Source: Zonotrichia leucophrys gambelii (Eukaryota > Chordata > Aves > Passeriformes > Passerellidae). From it: DNA of 64,000 nt. A program made the position numbers and the translations under genes. Below, piece by piece: positions 32,801 through 46,100 of this stretch (within the stretch, counting starts at the first letter, position 1; every line of letters begins with the position of its first letter). The stretch covers positions 94,731,412 through 94,795,411 of the forward strand of contig NC_088171.1 of assembly GCF_028769735.1 (NCBI RefSeq). The letters run 5' to 3'. The notes under the pieces are model-generated. The model saw only the letters and a program-made list of their open reading frames with translations, searched no databases and was not told the DNA's origin.

Positions 32801-35800
32801 CACCGTGCCCAAAGCACTGCACGGCATTATCTCCTTCCTAGGATGCCCCCTGAAAGCAAAATCTACTGCAACCATAGAAACCAGAGGACTTAAGTGATGT
32901 GTCATGTACATGTGCTGTCTCTGTTTTCAGTACCTTCGCCAAGAATACAATGTGAGAGCCAGTAAGAAGGTTGATTTAATTCCTTCATCCCATACCTCTG
33001 GAAAAACGGACAGAAATTAGCCACAAAATAACTGACATATGCTTGCTTTTCTCTCTGAACTTATGCACAGATGCCAGAGGAACAGGGCTGCTACTGCCAC
33101 AAGCAGGGATGGAGGTGGGAAAAGGGTTTGGTGGGGCTGATTCAGTGGAGAGCCCAAAGCTGAATGTGGCTTTCACAGGGAGAGTGGTAAGTGGGAGAAA
33201 AGGCAATAAGGGAGGTCTGTATGACAAAATATTTAAAGTTGTTTTGGCTCTGTTGATCAGCCTAAGCGTTGATCGAACACAGTTGTGCCGTGCCACGGAA
33301 GCATTTTTGCATGGATTGCAAAAGCTATTGATATATTTCCCCTGCTTTACTGTGAAGGGTACATGGGGGAGGGAAAAAAAACAGTTGAGGTGGCCATTGC
33401 AAATATACACGAGCCTTGTCTGCCAGAGCTACCACGGAAAAGAAAGGGAAAAAGGCATCTTAAAATGAAACAATAATTGAGGAGAGGAAGAAAATACCTT
33501 TCTTTTTTTTCTTTTCCTTTTCTTTCGTTCTTCTTTTAAATCAGAACGATGTTGTGATTAACTTGCATTCTGCAGCACAGTTGATGTGACAGTCAACCAA
33601 ATTAATCCCATTATGCAAAATCCAGTTCACAAGTGGTTTTTCTTTTTTCCTTTTTTTTTCTTTGCAAAATTATGTCAATTTCCCCATAAATTGGAGAGAC
33701 CATGTCAGTTTTCTCTATTGCACATAGACACTACACAGTGCTGTATGTCTATATTCCTTTAATGCAGTAAGATACAAATTTTAGCTCAGTGGCACAAATT
33801 AAGATTCATAACTTTAATGCTGATGTTTCTGTTTACATGAGGCTTGTAGGAAAATTTCCATTAGTTTTGGCATTCATTTTCATTCTTGCATTTCATAACA
33901 TACCAACTATTAAAAAACAAGAGGATGAAGAGCTTTAAAAAATAAACAACCTGCAACCTGAAGTAAAAATGCCTAATTATTTTGATAACAGAAGCATGAT
34001 TTTTTTTTTTTCCTCTTCCTCTTCTTTCTTTCCCTCTTCTTCCCTTTTAAAGGAATTTGCTGCCTGTGGTAAACAAGCCTCCTCGAGGCTCCCCGTGGTG
34101 TGCGTGGTGTCTGGCGGCTGGAGCAGGAGACATTTCCACAACTGCTACCCTTTCAGCTGAATGTGGCCATGCAGTAGGTGGCCAAATCTGTTTGGCTTTC
34201 ACCGAGATCTGTGAATTCCCTGCATCCAACCAACTTGTCAAATTAAAACCTTGCCTGCTCTGTGCTGAAGAACAGACGTGCGATGGAAGCTTCTTGCACT
34301 CTAGCCCTTTGTCACCAGCACGCTGAGCTCCCAACATCTGCTCGCTGGACTCGGCTTCTGCACCTTGTTCATTTATAATGCAGCAAAACCTCAGCTTCCA
34401 CTGCACAGGACTTAATGCACCCCCAGTTTAAAAAAACAGAAATTCAGAAAAAGGAGCATCCGGAGGGGAGGAGAAGAGAAATTGAGGCTCTAATATATAT
34501 GTTCCTCACCGATTTGGGAATAAACATATTTTTAAGTGAGAAGTTTGTTGGATTGTACTTTTTTATCCCGGTAATGCTTTCTTGTACAGTGAATTGTTGA
34601 CTTTTTTCCCATGCTTTAGATTTATTAGACATGTGTCAAGTTGTCAGCCTCCTACCGCTTGCATTTGTGTCCACCTTGCAAACAGCAGGGAAAAATATTT
34701 TTTTCCCTTCTCTCTCTCTCTTTCTCTCTCTCCTATGAATGTTCACTTCTTGGCAGCTCTGAAACAAATTTTGAACAGTTGCTGTTCCTATTGATAGCAG
34801 TAGTTTGATGTTAGAAAAAGGGGGTTTATTTTCCCCAAGTTTCTGACATATACTGGCATATCATCTCACATCCTACCCTGATGCATCAAAACTAAAGCAA
34901 ACCAAACCAAGGGGAAAAAAAAAAGGCAGAAAGAGGGGGAGGGCATAAACCAGCATGTTCACACAGCTCCTGAGCCACTGAAGAACACCCGCCCATCTGT
35001 TCACCATTTCAGTCCCTTTGTTCTATCTTTATTATATGTATTCCTCAATAAAATGAACTCCTGCTACTTTGACGACATTTCAACACATGCCTCTTAGTCT
35101 GCGTTTGAACTGTCTGTGAGGATCTCCTCGCTCCCCTCCTCTCACTTGCCATCAGCAGCTGAGCTGAGGAGATACCTGCCAGACAAGCCAAGCCGGGGGA
35201 AGGAAGGCTCCAAGGCAGAGAACAGCTCCCCACGGCACAACCAGAGTCCCCAGGAGATAGCTCCAGGTGGGGAATCCTGTGGAGACAGCCCCACATGCTG
35301 GGAATGACACACTGTGTGTTACGTGTTTGCTGCCATCGGAATTACATTGATGGCAAGGTGCCCCTGTCAGGGGCAGAGCTCTCTTTCAACCCAACAGAAT
35401 GAGTGCCTAGATTTTATATTTTAAAGCCAGCTACAGATGCTCACCCTCGCACACCAAAATGCTTGTATCTAACTTTCAGATGGCTAAATTTTACCCACAA
35501 TTGCCCCTAGCTTTTAGCACTTTCTTTTCTGACTTGTCTCCTTCTGTTGCAGCCATGAAATTTCCCAGATATTAAAATGTCCTGCAGGAAGAACAGATTT
35601 GAGATCTTAGCTCCCCATCCCTTACTTGATTACCTCCCTCTCTCACCATGCAGCTGTGTTCCTCAAAACAGATCATCATATGCGATGGCATGGAAATGTT
35701 TTTTCATGTTACTGCCTCCCAGGTGTCCCCTGTTGAGGAGAAACTGGAAGTGGGGGAAATGGGGCACCCCAATACACTTTGCTTTTGTTCCTATAACAGC

Positions 35801-35884
35801 AGAAGTAGAATTCAAGTCATCAAATTCATTATCAGAAAACCCAGGCCTCAGTAGCTTAGCTGCAGAATGTTTATCACTAGGTCA
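32801..35884. other. intergenic, T-rich tracts and possible conserved patch
   Basis: Pyrimidine tracts lie at 33500-33540, 33640-33662, 34001-34049 and 34700-34735. Between them, about 33540-33960 is AT-rich, non-repetitive and rich in taat/atta words. No gene is recognised. Confidence 0.5.
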
Positions 35885-36066
35885 GCCAAGAGGGGCTACT
35901 GCCAGAAGAAAACACCCCAAACTGCCCTATCAGTTTGTTTTCCAGGACCAAAGAACCCTTCAACCAAGGACTACTGCCAAGAGGGTCTACTGCCAGAAGA
36001 AAACACCCCAAACTGCCCTATCAGTTTGTTTTCCAGGACCAAAGAACCCTTCAACCAAGGACTGCT
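35885..36066. repeat. 91-bp tandem duplication
   Basis: The 91 bases beginning gccaagaggggctactgcca at 35885 are repeated immediately from 35976, with two differences that I can see (89 of 91 identical). The period is not a multiple of three, so the open frames crossing it repeat the peptide in shifted frames. This argues against a conserved coding role. Confidence 0.95.
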
Positions 36067-37754
36067 GCTGGCATTACTCTCCCTGGTGCCCTGGTTCAGC
36101 AGCCTCTCACACCATTCCAGTGGGACCTTATCCAGCAGTGCCAGGCACCCTCTCAACCCCAGGGACACCAGGGCAATGGTGTATGACTGAGCCACCTCCG
36201 TTACCATGCAGATCCTCCTGCCCGTGAGCAAACAACCACTTAAGGAAACTTTGCACTGTGCGTGTCCCCGGAGCAGCGCAAACCACAGAGCAAATGGAAA
36301 TTGCTCCTATCCAAACACTCTTCCACACCTGGCATTTCATTACACTGCAGAAATGTAGCTCCAGAGGCACGGGTAGCACTTCCCTTCCATCCAGAAGCAC
36401 TTTGCACCCTCTGCCTAATGTCTTACAGCAGTAGCAGCTGTCTGGGGGTAGAGAGGACATGCCCATTTGTTTAGCTACAATTAACATTCATCTGCTGTAA
36501 TGATTCATCGGGTGATAAAGCAGTGATGAAATGTAACTTTCAGGCTCATCAGAATGCATCACCTTCTATGTGGCAAGTCAGAAATTCCTGCCACAAGAGA
36601 ATCCGAGACTGGTGGCGTTTTCCATCCCTAGAGGCACATTCCTCCTCTTCCCAAACGCAAAAGCCTGGAAATGCCATTGCTGTGCTGACAGAAGGATTCA
36701 TGCAGCATCTCTGTTTTCACTGCAGCTGAATTCGCTCCTGCTGTAGGTTCAGCCTGTGTGGAATATTATGAACATCTCCACATGTACATTACACCCCAAC
36801 TCATTGGCTGCTATTTGCTCTGGAGACTAAACATTCGATCTGCCAGCAATCACATTATCGTGCCAGCCAAAATGCAAACCTGAACCATATGGGCAGAAGA
36901 GGGACCCATTGCTTCCACACTGCTGTCTCTATTCTTATCCCTCCAGTTCCCTGATGTTGAAACAGACCATCTATTTCCTCTGAATATTATGAAGCAGAGT
37001 AAGAAAGGAACTAGTTGAGAAAATTACTTTGTTTATTAAAATATAAAAACTCTCTGTGAAAAATGTTTACCTACTGTTTACTCACCAAACATAAGGTTTC
37101 GTGCACAGGCACAAAAAACTGCAATGAAATAAATACAAGACATTTAGAAATCTGTGCTGCGGATTTTGCCAAAAATGGAGCAGCAGAAGCTCACCCTGCC
37201 TGAGGGAATGACTGACTGGCTGAGGATGCATCCCATTGGAGCAAGCTGAGTTTAGGGCAAGCAAGGGGGCAGACAAAGGGAAAGGTAAAATATCTGTCAT
37301 AGAGGAGAAAATACAGTTTCATTAAGCTGGAGCTCATATCACTTTAAATTCGCAGCTGGACTTTCAAAGTCAGCCTCTGCAGCTCCTGGTGCACTTCTGC
37401 ACGCGCTGCTTGAAATCCCGAGGTGCAGAAGGTAGCACAGAGCCCAGCCCTGGCTTCTGTCGTGTCCTGTTTATTTCCATAAGTAGTGCTCATAGGTAGC
37501 TGGAATAAGTGCTGTGCCCTGGCACGCTGGGCCATGCTTTGCTGTAGCACAGGGCATACCAGCTGCTAGGGAAATACTGGAGAAAATGGGGACCTGCTGC
37601 CAAATGGGATGGGGCCCATGTAACAAAGAACTCTGAAAAGGCCAAGGTAACCAATGCCTTCTTCACATCAGGTTTTGGGTTTTTACCTTGGTAGGTCTGG
37701 AACAAGGAAGTTTAGTATATTTTAGGAACTACTTGGGTAGTTTAGGGAACATTT
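36067..37754. other. intergenic, nothing recognised
   Basis: Ordinary CpG-poor sequence between the 91-bp duplication and the large CR1 fragment. Short open frames on both strands carry no recognisable domains. Confidence 0.55.
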
Positions 37755-39226
37755 AAAGAAACTGGTTGGACACAATTCCATGGACCCTTATGGGATGCAC
37801 CAAAGCGTTGTCAGATATCTTTGTGAGGCTGCCCTTAATTATCTTGGAAAGGTCAAGGTGATCAAGGGAGGTGCTCACACTGGAAGAGAGCAAATGTCAC
37901 TCCTGTCCTCAAGAAGGGCAAGAAGAATCCAAGCAGCTACAGGCAGGCCAGCCTTACCTTGATCCCTGGAAAGGTGATGGAGCAGCTAATCCTGAAAACT
38001 GTTTCCAGACTCTTGAAAGATAGGTGATCAGTAGCAGTCAGCAAAGATTTATCAAAGGGAAATTGTGTCTGACTGACCTGATAGCCTTCCATGGTGAGAT
38101 GGAAAGCTTGGTGGGTGAGGGGAGAGCCATGGATGGGGTTCATCTTAGTAAGGCTTTTGATATTGTGTCTTTTCAACGTCTTCACAGACAACCTGGTGAT
38201 GTATGGGTTAAATATAAGAGACAGTGAAGTGATTTGAAAGCTGGCTGAAGTGCTGGGCTCAAAAGAGATGAGATCTTCAGATGCAGCCTGAAGTCAGTCC
38301 CTAGTCACTAACCAACTCCAATGCTAATACTGGGACCAGCACCTCTCACTGATGACTCTGACAACAGATTCAGCAAATCCACAGATGGCACATAACTGGG
38401 AGAACTGGTTGGAAGACGGGATGGTTTTGCTGCTATTCAGGGCAGGCTGAGAGCAACACTTGACAGACTGTAGAAATGAGTCATTGGGAAACCCATGAAG
38501 TTCAACCAAGGGAAAAACAAAGTCATCTCACGTACTAGTACACCTTGGGCACTGACCATCTCAGAAAGCAGATTGGCAGAAATGATCCATGGAACCCTGG
38601 TGAACAAATTGACTATGAGCCAGCAATGCAGCCCTGCGGCAAAGAAGGCCAGCAGCATCCTGGGATGCATCAAGAAGAGCTCAGCCAGCAGGTGGAAAGG
38701 GGATGCTCCTTCCCCTCTACTGAGTGCTACTGAGGAGACATCATCTGGAGTTCTGCGTCCAGTCCTGGGCCCCCCAGTGCAAGAGAGACAAGGACATAGA
38801 GGAGTTTAAGAGCAGTGAAGGGTCACTAAGGTAAATTAAAGGCTCAAAGAATTTGGCATGCGAGTAGAGGCTAAGAGAGGTGGTCCTGTTCAGCCCAGAG
38901 AAGAAGAGGCTCAGGGGCAGTCTTATCAATGTGTACAAATGTCTAGTACTGGGATTAAAGCAGAAAGATCTAGGTTCTTCTCAGTGGGAGATGAGGCAAT
39001 TGGACAAACTGAAACACTTATTTGGAAATTCCACCTAAATATAAGAAAATCTATTTTTTCTTGTGACAGCAATCAAACACCGGTACAGGTTGCCAAGAGA
39101 AGGTGTCAGGTCTGCATCCTTGGAGATGCTCAAAACTCAAGTGGACATGAGTAGCTGACCCTGTTTGAGCAGGGGGTTCGAATATCTGATCTCCAGAAAT
39201 GCCTTCCAACCTAAGCTGTTCTATGA
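37755..39226 (+). mobile_element. CR1 LINE, 5'-truncated, with decayed reverse-transcriptase region
   Basis: About 1.5 kb of CR1 in sense orientation. The left part matches the ORF2 reverse-transcriptase coding region: gagagcaaatgtcactcctg, caagcagctacaggcaggcc (YRP-type motif), ccctggaaaggtgatggagc, then ttagtaaggcttttgat (the SKAFD motif). The middle matches aagttcaaccaagggaaaaac and ttgactatgagccagcaatg. The right part is the 3' region, ending gatctccagaaatgccttcc, aacctaagctgttctatgac. Many frameshifts and internal deletions break the frame, and the YADD catalytic motif cannot be traced in frame. It is an old, inactive copy. Confidence 0.93.
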
Positions 39227-40285
39227 CCTTCTCAACTTGCAGCTTTTCAAGAGCACAGAAAATATAAATCTACAAGATACGTGATTGATCCAGGCCAGCA
39301 TCTGGTAGTGACTCTTGGCAGGTTCTCCGAAAGATCAATATTCATCATAAATGCAGAACTGAGGACTTCACTGGTAATATCCAGACTTTCAGGTCTTCAC
39401 GAATCTTTAGAGAAAGTTGAACCTTAGAATCCTGCAAGTATCTGGGCCTTGGAGTGTTGTCAACACTTCCTCATGGTTTGATAGCATACATTGACTTCTT
39501 TGAGATTTGAGTCAGGGACTCTCTTAATGATCATTTCCTCGGGGGTGGGGTGGGAGGGGGAACACTGGAGGAGAACTGCAATATTTCTGTTTAAAACAGG
39601 TAAAAATTAATGCCAATCAGGTAATACAGATGTATGCATGCACCATGCACAGAGACAAGTTCTTTCTCTGAACACAGAGCTTAAATTACTTGTTGCACTA
39701 TTTGAAAAACAAGTGAGACATATCTCAGACTCAGGAGACATTCTTGAAAACAGGCAAAATTGATTTTTTTTTTCCATATTCACTGCCAGATATTGCAGAG
39801 TTACATGGCAATATGCAGATAGAAGACAATGTGCATCTTATCTTGCCAGAGATAGATTCCACGCTGGCTTTAAAGGAATAAATCATTAATTTAAATCATG
39901 GATTTTCTGTTTACAAAGAAGCATTTAAAAATATTTCACTCCCAGCTCAGCAGAAAGAAAGACCTTTTAATATATATCAGTGAATCTGATAAATGCTTCT
40001 ACGCACATAGGCATTATTTTAGTCGGTTGGATTTTATTTTCTTGTTTTTTATTTAAATCAGTGGTAGATTTTTTCAATGGTGCATTTTAGAAAAATTCAT
40101 AAGATTTTAAGAGAAATTAGAAGACAAACAACATTTCTCCCTCTTTTTTCTACATGTAATGATGTACTTTGAAGCTCTGGTGAGCAGGAAATGGGATTCC
40201 AGCTGGTGCCAGCTGCCACCAAGGTTCAGCACAGAAATGCTGTTCAGCACCTGTGGAGCCTTAATCCTGATTCAGGAGACCCCAA
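39227..40285. other. intergenic, nothing recognised
   Basis: AT-rich sequence with a G-rich patch at 39541-39560 (ggggtggggtgggaggggg). No gene features. Confidence 0.55.
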
Positions 40286-40286
40286 G

Positions 40287-40341
<55 letters not shown>
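40286..40341. repeat. (TTA)n trinucleotide microsatellite
   Basis: About eighteen uninterrupted ATT/TTA units. The poly-Leu and poly-Ile open frames across it are artefacts of the repeat. Confidence 0.97.
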
Positions 40342-43142
40342 GTCTCCTTGTTGCTGGCCCCAAAATTTTTCAACATTATTTACAGCATTTATTGCTGCCT
40401 GATGGGAAAAAGTAACCTTTTGTGGTTGGGATGTCACAAAATGTCCAGCACCTGGAATGGTGGAACACTGACATAAGTCCAGACTTTTAAAACTAAGTGA
40501 TACTAAGAATAATGTAGCAATGAGGACCAAGTTGGATGTTGTCCCAGAGGTAGGCTGGTGCAACACTATTAAGTCCTAGAACAGATCCAGAGCTGAGGAC
40601 TTCTGGAGATAAGCTATGGGTATGGACTGACAAAAGGACGATCAATTTGCAAAGCAGTTTTCTACAAACAGCTGAACAGATCCATGTGGCTTTGAATTCA
40701 AATCAGCCTAAAAGCCTGAGGGACAGGTTAAGAATAAGATTTAATCAGATATCCTTTCTCATGAAAAAAATTAAAGAAACTCAAATCTGAGGTCCATGGC
40801 TTGGATCTTTCTATTATTTTAATTAAAACTAATCAGTTTGCAACCTCCTACATGCTTATTTCATTGCCAGAATCTGACTGGGAACATTAGACTAAGTGAA
40901 TCAGACTGCTTGGTGATCATCCAGCTGGAATATTGTATTTCTCTCTTGTTGCCATGTCTGTAGTTTAGTGGTCTTAAGACGATGCATGTGGTCCCTCTCA
41001 GGATCCACAGAAAGGACATTTTTAGAACGAGGCAGTTGGAGGTGGGGGCAAGAGAGGAGCAGATGATACTCCCGAAATACTATTCCTCTGCAGCAGTGGT
41101 CCAAAAGAGTTCATAAAGCAAGTAATCACTGCTCTAGCTAAACAAATTTCTAGCATTTGATTGATGCTCAGATTCACAGAGCTGAGAAAGACAAGTAAAC
41201 AAGTCAATTCCCTGACTCATCATATGATGTCTCTGAGTATCACATAAAACGCTAATGATTAAGTTAATTCAGTAAATATAATCAAGAAGTCCACCTTTAT
41301 CTATTACTAACAATTCTATTATTCATTAGTTTTTTACCTCTCACAGTTATGAAACATTGCCCTTAGTTTTTTTTTTCAAATGTTAACTAGAACAAGGGTT
41401 AAGAAGAGGCAAAGCAAAGGACCACCCATGATAAAAGGCTTTGAAGATTTCCTCCAGATGAATTCTAGCAACTAAGAAAGCTTCTGACAGTTTCTAATTT
41501 AGACAGTCATTTGTGAGAAATGAAAAAACACCTGGTGAACAAAGTTAACTGGCTGATGACTGTTCAGAAGAAAAAAAAACCCCAAATAAAACTTACAAAA
41601 AAAAAAAACCAACCCACAAAAATTTGCTTACCCGAGATTTTGCCTCTGTTTCAATTTTGTTGTCCAGAAGAAAGGAGAGCTGTGCTTACTTTCAGGGCAG
41701 ATAAACAGCACTCTGAGAACCCTCTGCTGTGATTGAGATATTCCCACTTGCTTTCCACTACATGCCTAAACACTGTTTCAGCAAATATTCCAGACAATTG
41801 CATAACTTATTAAAAAAAACAAACCAAAAACCTAAGAGCAAAAGCTATGTGAGCACAGTCAAAATAAATTAGCTTGCCAATTATTCAATTAATATCATAT
41901 TACTTTAATTAATTAGCATTCTTCTGTGGGAAGGAGAGACAGCCTCCCTGATTAAAAGCCTTTATGCTGCACAGAAAATGTATAGGCTTGTCACTGCTCA
42001 CAATCCCCTTGAATTTGGAACCTAATAAAATTCCTTCATTGTCTCATAGCCCTTTGAATTAGGTTGGGAATATCCACTCATGGATATTTGTGGCAACACA
42101 GAGATGTCTGGACAACATCTGAAAATCTCAGATTGCTGGATATTACAGCCCTCGTCTGTCTGAGGGATCATTTAGGTGGAAGAAGGTAGATAAAAAGAAT
42201 GGCCATTTATATATGTGGGAGACAAATTTACACAGAGTTCATATCAACTTTTTTGTTTAGATTTTTCCTTTCTCTGTAGACAGATTCAAATGGAAGTATT
42301 GCTTGGCTTGAAACAGGAGACTCAGTAAACACATCCCTCAAAATTTTCATTTTTAATGTATCAGTAACATTTCAGTTCATTACAGTGTTATTAGTCAGTC
42401 TTCATAAAAGAGCTATGCATCTTTATTAAAAATGGAAGTTCACATCATTTTATGTTCCCATAAAAATGGGTGGTGGTATCTTTGATTAATTTCTTCACGT
42501 ACAATGAACTTTACAGCAAATTGGACAGTGTAATTCAATTCCTATTTCTGTGGAATTTTTTTTGTTGGTGGAAAATTGATATAATTCATATGTAATCGTA
42601 TTGCCTTTGCAAGAGATATTTAAGAAATAATATCCTGAGGTAATGATTGCATGGCTTAATTATTAATACCATACTTTCAGGCACGACAGTGTGCACTCCT
42701 TTTATCAAGCTTGGCTTCTATCAAAAAAATATTTCCCCTATCTATACTTTGTTACTTGCTGTAAGGTGTTTCTGAATTTTACACATACACACACATAGGT
42801 GTGCATGGAGTCAGAGTACCAGATATTGGTGTGCTTCTCTTCAGAGGAAGTTTAATTTTGGAAAGGATGGATGACTAAAAGATAAAAAGAAGGCCATTTT
42901 AGTAGCAGAGCAGAATTATATGAACAGATTTCAAATAAGATGGGAAGACAAATTTGAAACTGTGTGTCAGAAATGGTGATTTTCTGGGTTAGGATAATTA
43001 CTGAATCTCTAAGGAAGTTTAACTAGCCACAAATGGACCATGCTAGGAAATCTAAGGGGACAGTCCAGCATGACCAGGAGGTCTAGAAGATACAGTGTCT
43101 CTTATGCTTTATGAGAGGTCTGGTCAGGTCTTTCTAATAATC
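40342..43142. other. intergenic, AT-rich
   Basis: No genes recognised. Two patches, 41868-41920 and about 42610-42690, are dense in homeodomain-like core words (see findings). A-rich runs lie at 41570-41610. Confidence 0.5.
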
Positions 43143-43169
43143 AGATTACCCAAGTGTGCTGGGTAATCT
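43143..43169. repeat. perfect inverted repeat (10-bp arms, 7-base loop)
   Basis: agattaccca, loop agtgtgc, then its exact reverse complement tgggtaatct. Each arm contains gattaccc/gggtaatc, which includes a TAATC-type homeodomain (bicoid/OTX-like) core, so the hairpin is also a pair of inverted candidate binding sites. Confidence 0.9.
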
Positions 43170-46100
43170 TTAGAGATGTAGGGAGCTGACTATTTCTGTA
43201 TTTACAGTTCTGCCTTGAGGGGTGGAAGAAAACTCTTCATCTGGTCAGAGACAATATAATACATCATTATTTCTCGGTTGTTTTATGTTTAAGCCTCTGC
43301 TGGCATTGACAATTGCTTTCCTCTACTTATCTCTTATCTTTCTTTAACACTTCCTGAGATTGATGCACTGAAATGAGGGAAACTTCAAACTGTACCAGCC
43401 ACACATGCAATATGTGCTCACAGGTGATGTTTGTAAGTGATGCTTGGCTATCATCCTGCTTTGTTTTTATTCTAAAGCAAACCCCTCCAGACAAGCCTTC
43501 CTTGGAAAACTGTGGACCATAGGTACTATTTTTACTGAAGACAAAGACCTTCCCAGCATAATTTGATAATATTTTGATGGTGTTAAGCACCACAGCTTAA
43601 CCCATTCTGCACTCAGATGACAGAAAATCCAGTGAACACATTTACTGAAGTTCAAATCAAAGAAAGAAGTACCTATCCAGATTACCATCAAACATACTTT
43701 ATGATATGAGTTGATGTGACAACCTCTGACTGCACAGACCCTTTTTTAATACAATGGATATAATTTCCATGTAGAAGTCAGTCCCAGGAGATCTTATCAG
43801 GACATTTCCCTTACTTGTCTTTTCATCATCCAGTAAAACACTTGGGCAAAGAGGCAGCCCCACAATGTTCTGGGTATTGGTGGTGAACCTACAGAAAGAA
43901 GAAAAATGTAAGAAACTCTGTCTTACCCAGACTCAAAATGCTCTGTTAGAATGATGATCTTAAAAGAACACCCATCAATCCTTGCTATCAAAACTAAATG
44001 GAGAAAAAATGCAGAATTTCAGACAGACAAATGCTAAATCATGCTCTTGTTTACTGATCAGTATTGACAACTGTAAATGAACCTAAAAAACAATTAGAAA
44101 GTAAGATGTTGCTTGGAGGACAAATATTTTCATTTCAGTGTGTGAAAGAACCCTGGTCCTTGGGACTCCTGATTTGTAAGTAATCTTACAGGGATGGATT
44201 TAGGCAGAATAGCTCACAGTAGTAGTAGGTGGAAGGGTTATTTCCAGCCTTCATCCCCCTAGGAGTGGCATGCTGGCTAACCACACTCAGAAAAACAAGG
44301 TGGAAGGGAATGAGAATTTTAATGCCTTGGAGCTCCCAACAGGCCAGTCCCATATGAGTAACTTTAATTTCTGTTGCACATTTGTGGAACCTCTTCTCAG
44401 CAGCAATGGTCTGCATTCCTAAATAGCACAGAGCTGAATGCAGAAGCAAAGAGATCTTCCATCAGTCCCTTTGCTTCACTTGGTCTTCAGCTCACAGTTA
44501 TTAAGGAGCTTATTGAGCTAACTAGAAAACACTCATGAATAAATGATACAATTCAAAGAGATGCATTTATCATATTCATAGTAGTTTATCTTATATATTT
44601 ATTTCATATTCTACCTGATTGTGTTTTGAATTTTATATAAGTTTCTGTGTTCAGATATAAGCTAGTAAGTAGAAAACTATAAAATTGTGACTGTGCTAGA
44701 ACTAAGAAATAAAGAAATATATATGCTCGCCTTCAAAGTATCACTCTGGCACATTTTACTATTACATTTTGTTCTTCTGAGAAAGACTATAAGTAGCAAA
44801 ATGCCAGGCAATGCCCAGAACATCATATTTAAAGAAAACACAACCATTTCTCTTGTGCATACTGGAACTTTGCGGTTTGAGGAAATCCTTTATTATTTCA
44901 AGATAAGAGTTCTCAGTTTCAGTTCAAAAGGATTTTTTTTTATGCTGGCATACTGTTCAAAATATTTAAAATAAGGGTATTCAAAGTCCTTATTGTCCAC
45001 ATTGAGATCCTAACAGCTCATTTGCTCTTCCTAGAGACCTCCTGATGCTTTTAAACCAAAAATCTTTCAGCCTGAGTCCAGGGACATCTGGGGCTTGTGA
45101 AGTACTTCCAAAGAGACTTCAGGAGATATGGAAGAAGAGCAAATCAGTTGTGGAGAGACTTAAATTCACTCTATAGGTCCCAAACCTCTACTGAGTATTT
45201 GAAGGAGGTTGAAACCCACAACTAGTTCAGGTGTTTAAGTGTAATTACAGCCTTCTTCTTTCCTTGCTTACCTCAGTGTAAGATAAAAATAGCTCCCTTT
45301 AAGCCAGTTGGTGTTGTCACTTTGCGGTGCAACATTTTAGTTGCAGCATCACACCCATGCTAACAAATCACAGATAAGGCTCCTCACACCAGATAAGACT
45401 ATTAGTCTGCCACTGAATATTAGCCAATGCTTGCTGTGTTAGAAGAAAATTGGTGTTTGTTCAATGCTGCATGGGGGAAGACATTCCTCCGGTTTCCTGG
45501 GGTAATCTTCTTACATCAGGGGCAGAATAAATGATTAATTTTTGGTGACTGTTCTTCAAATGCCCTGACTCTTCCACTCACTATGGCCCTGAGTCAGCAA
45601 GGTACCTAAGCACACAAAGAGTCCACACTGCTGCTGGGGTTCCTAATGCTCTGCATGTGTGAGGTCTTTCCAGAATGAGTTGCTTTTAAATCCAGTTATA
45701 AAGGTGTTAGTGAAAATGCCCACACAGCAGCTCAGTGTCACTATTACAACGTGGGCCGTACAAACACAGTTAAATGAAAGCAGAGGCCAACTTTGTTCTT
45801 GATGTGTGCTATTTTGTAATCAGCCAAGGTCTGACAAAACGTGGCTGTACTGACCATTTTACCTGTGGGAGATGCGCCTCAACAAATGAAATATTTGAAT
45901 TCCCTGAGATCATTCCACTAAAGACAATGATGGTAAAACCCTACATACTTAAAATAACAAAACTGCTTGTATGGTCACAGCAGGGCACTGATCCTGAATT
46001 TGGCACATTACAATAACCAAATCAGTTGGCAAAAAACATAATTATGCCAGATCAGGAGGAGCTAAATTCAGAGGACTGTTTAGGCAGCAGAGTGTCTCCA

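Noticed and set aside
35577..36227. 216-codon plus-strand open frame
   Set aside because: It crosses the 91-bp tandem duplication, whose period shifts the frame, and has no recognisable domain. It is open by chance.
39170..39182. tRNA B-box-like ggggttcgaat
   Set aside because: It lies inside the CR1 3' region, with no A box at the right distance and no cloverleaf.
40159..40476. Poly-Leu/poly-Ile open frame
   Set aside because: Translation of the (TTA)n microsatellite.
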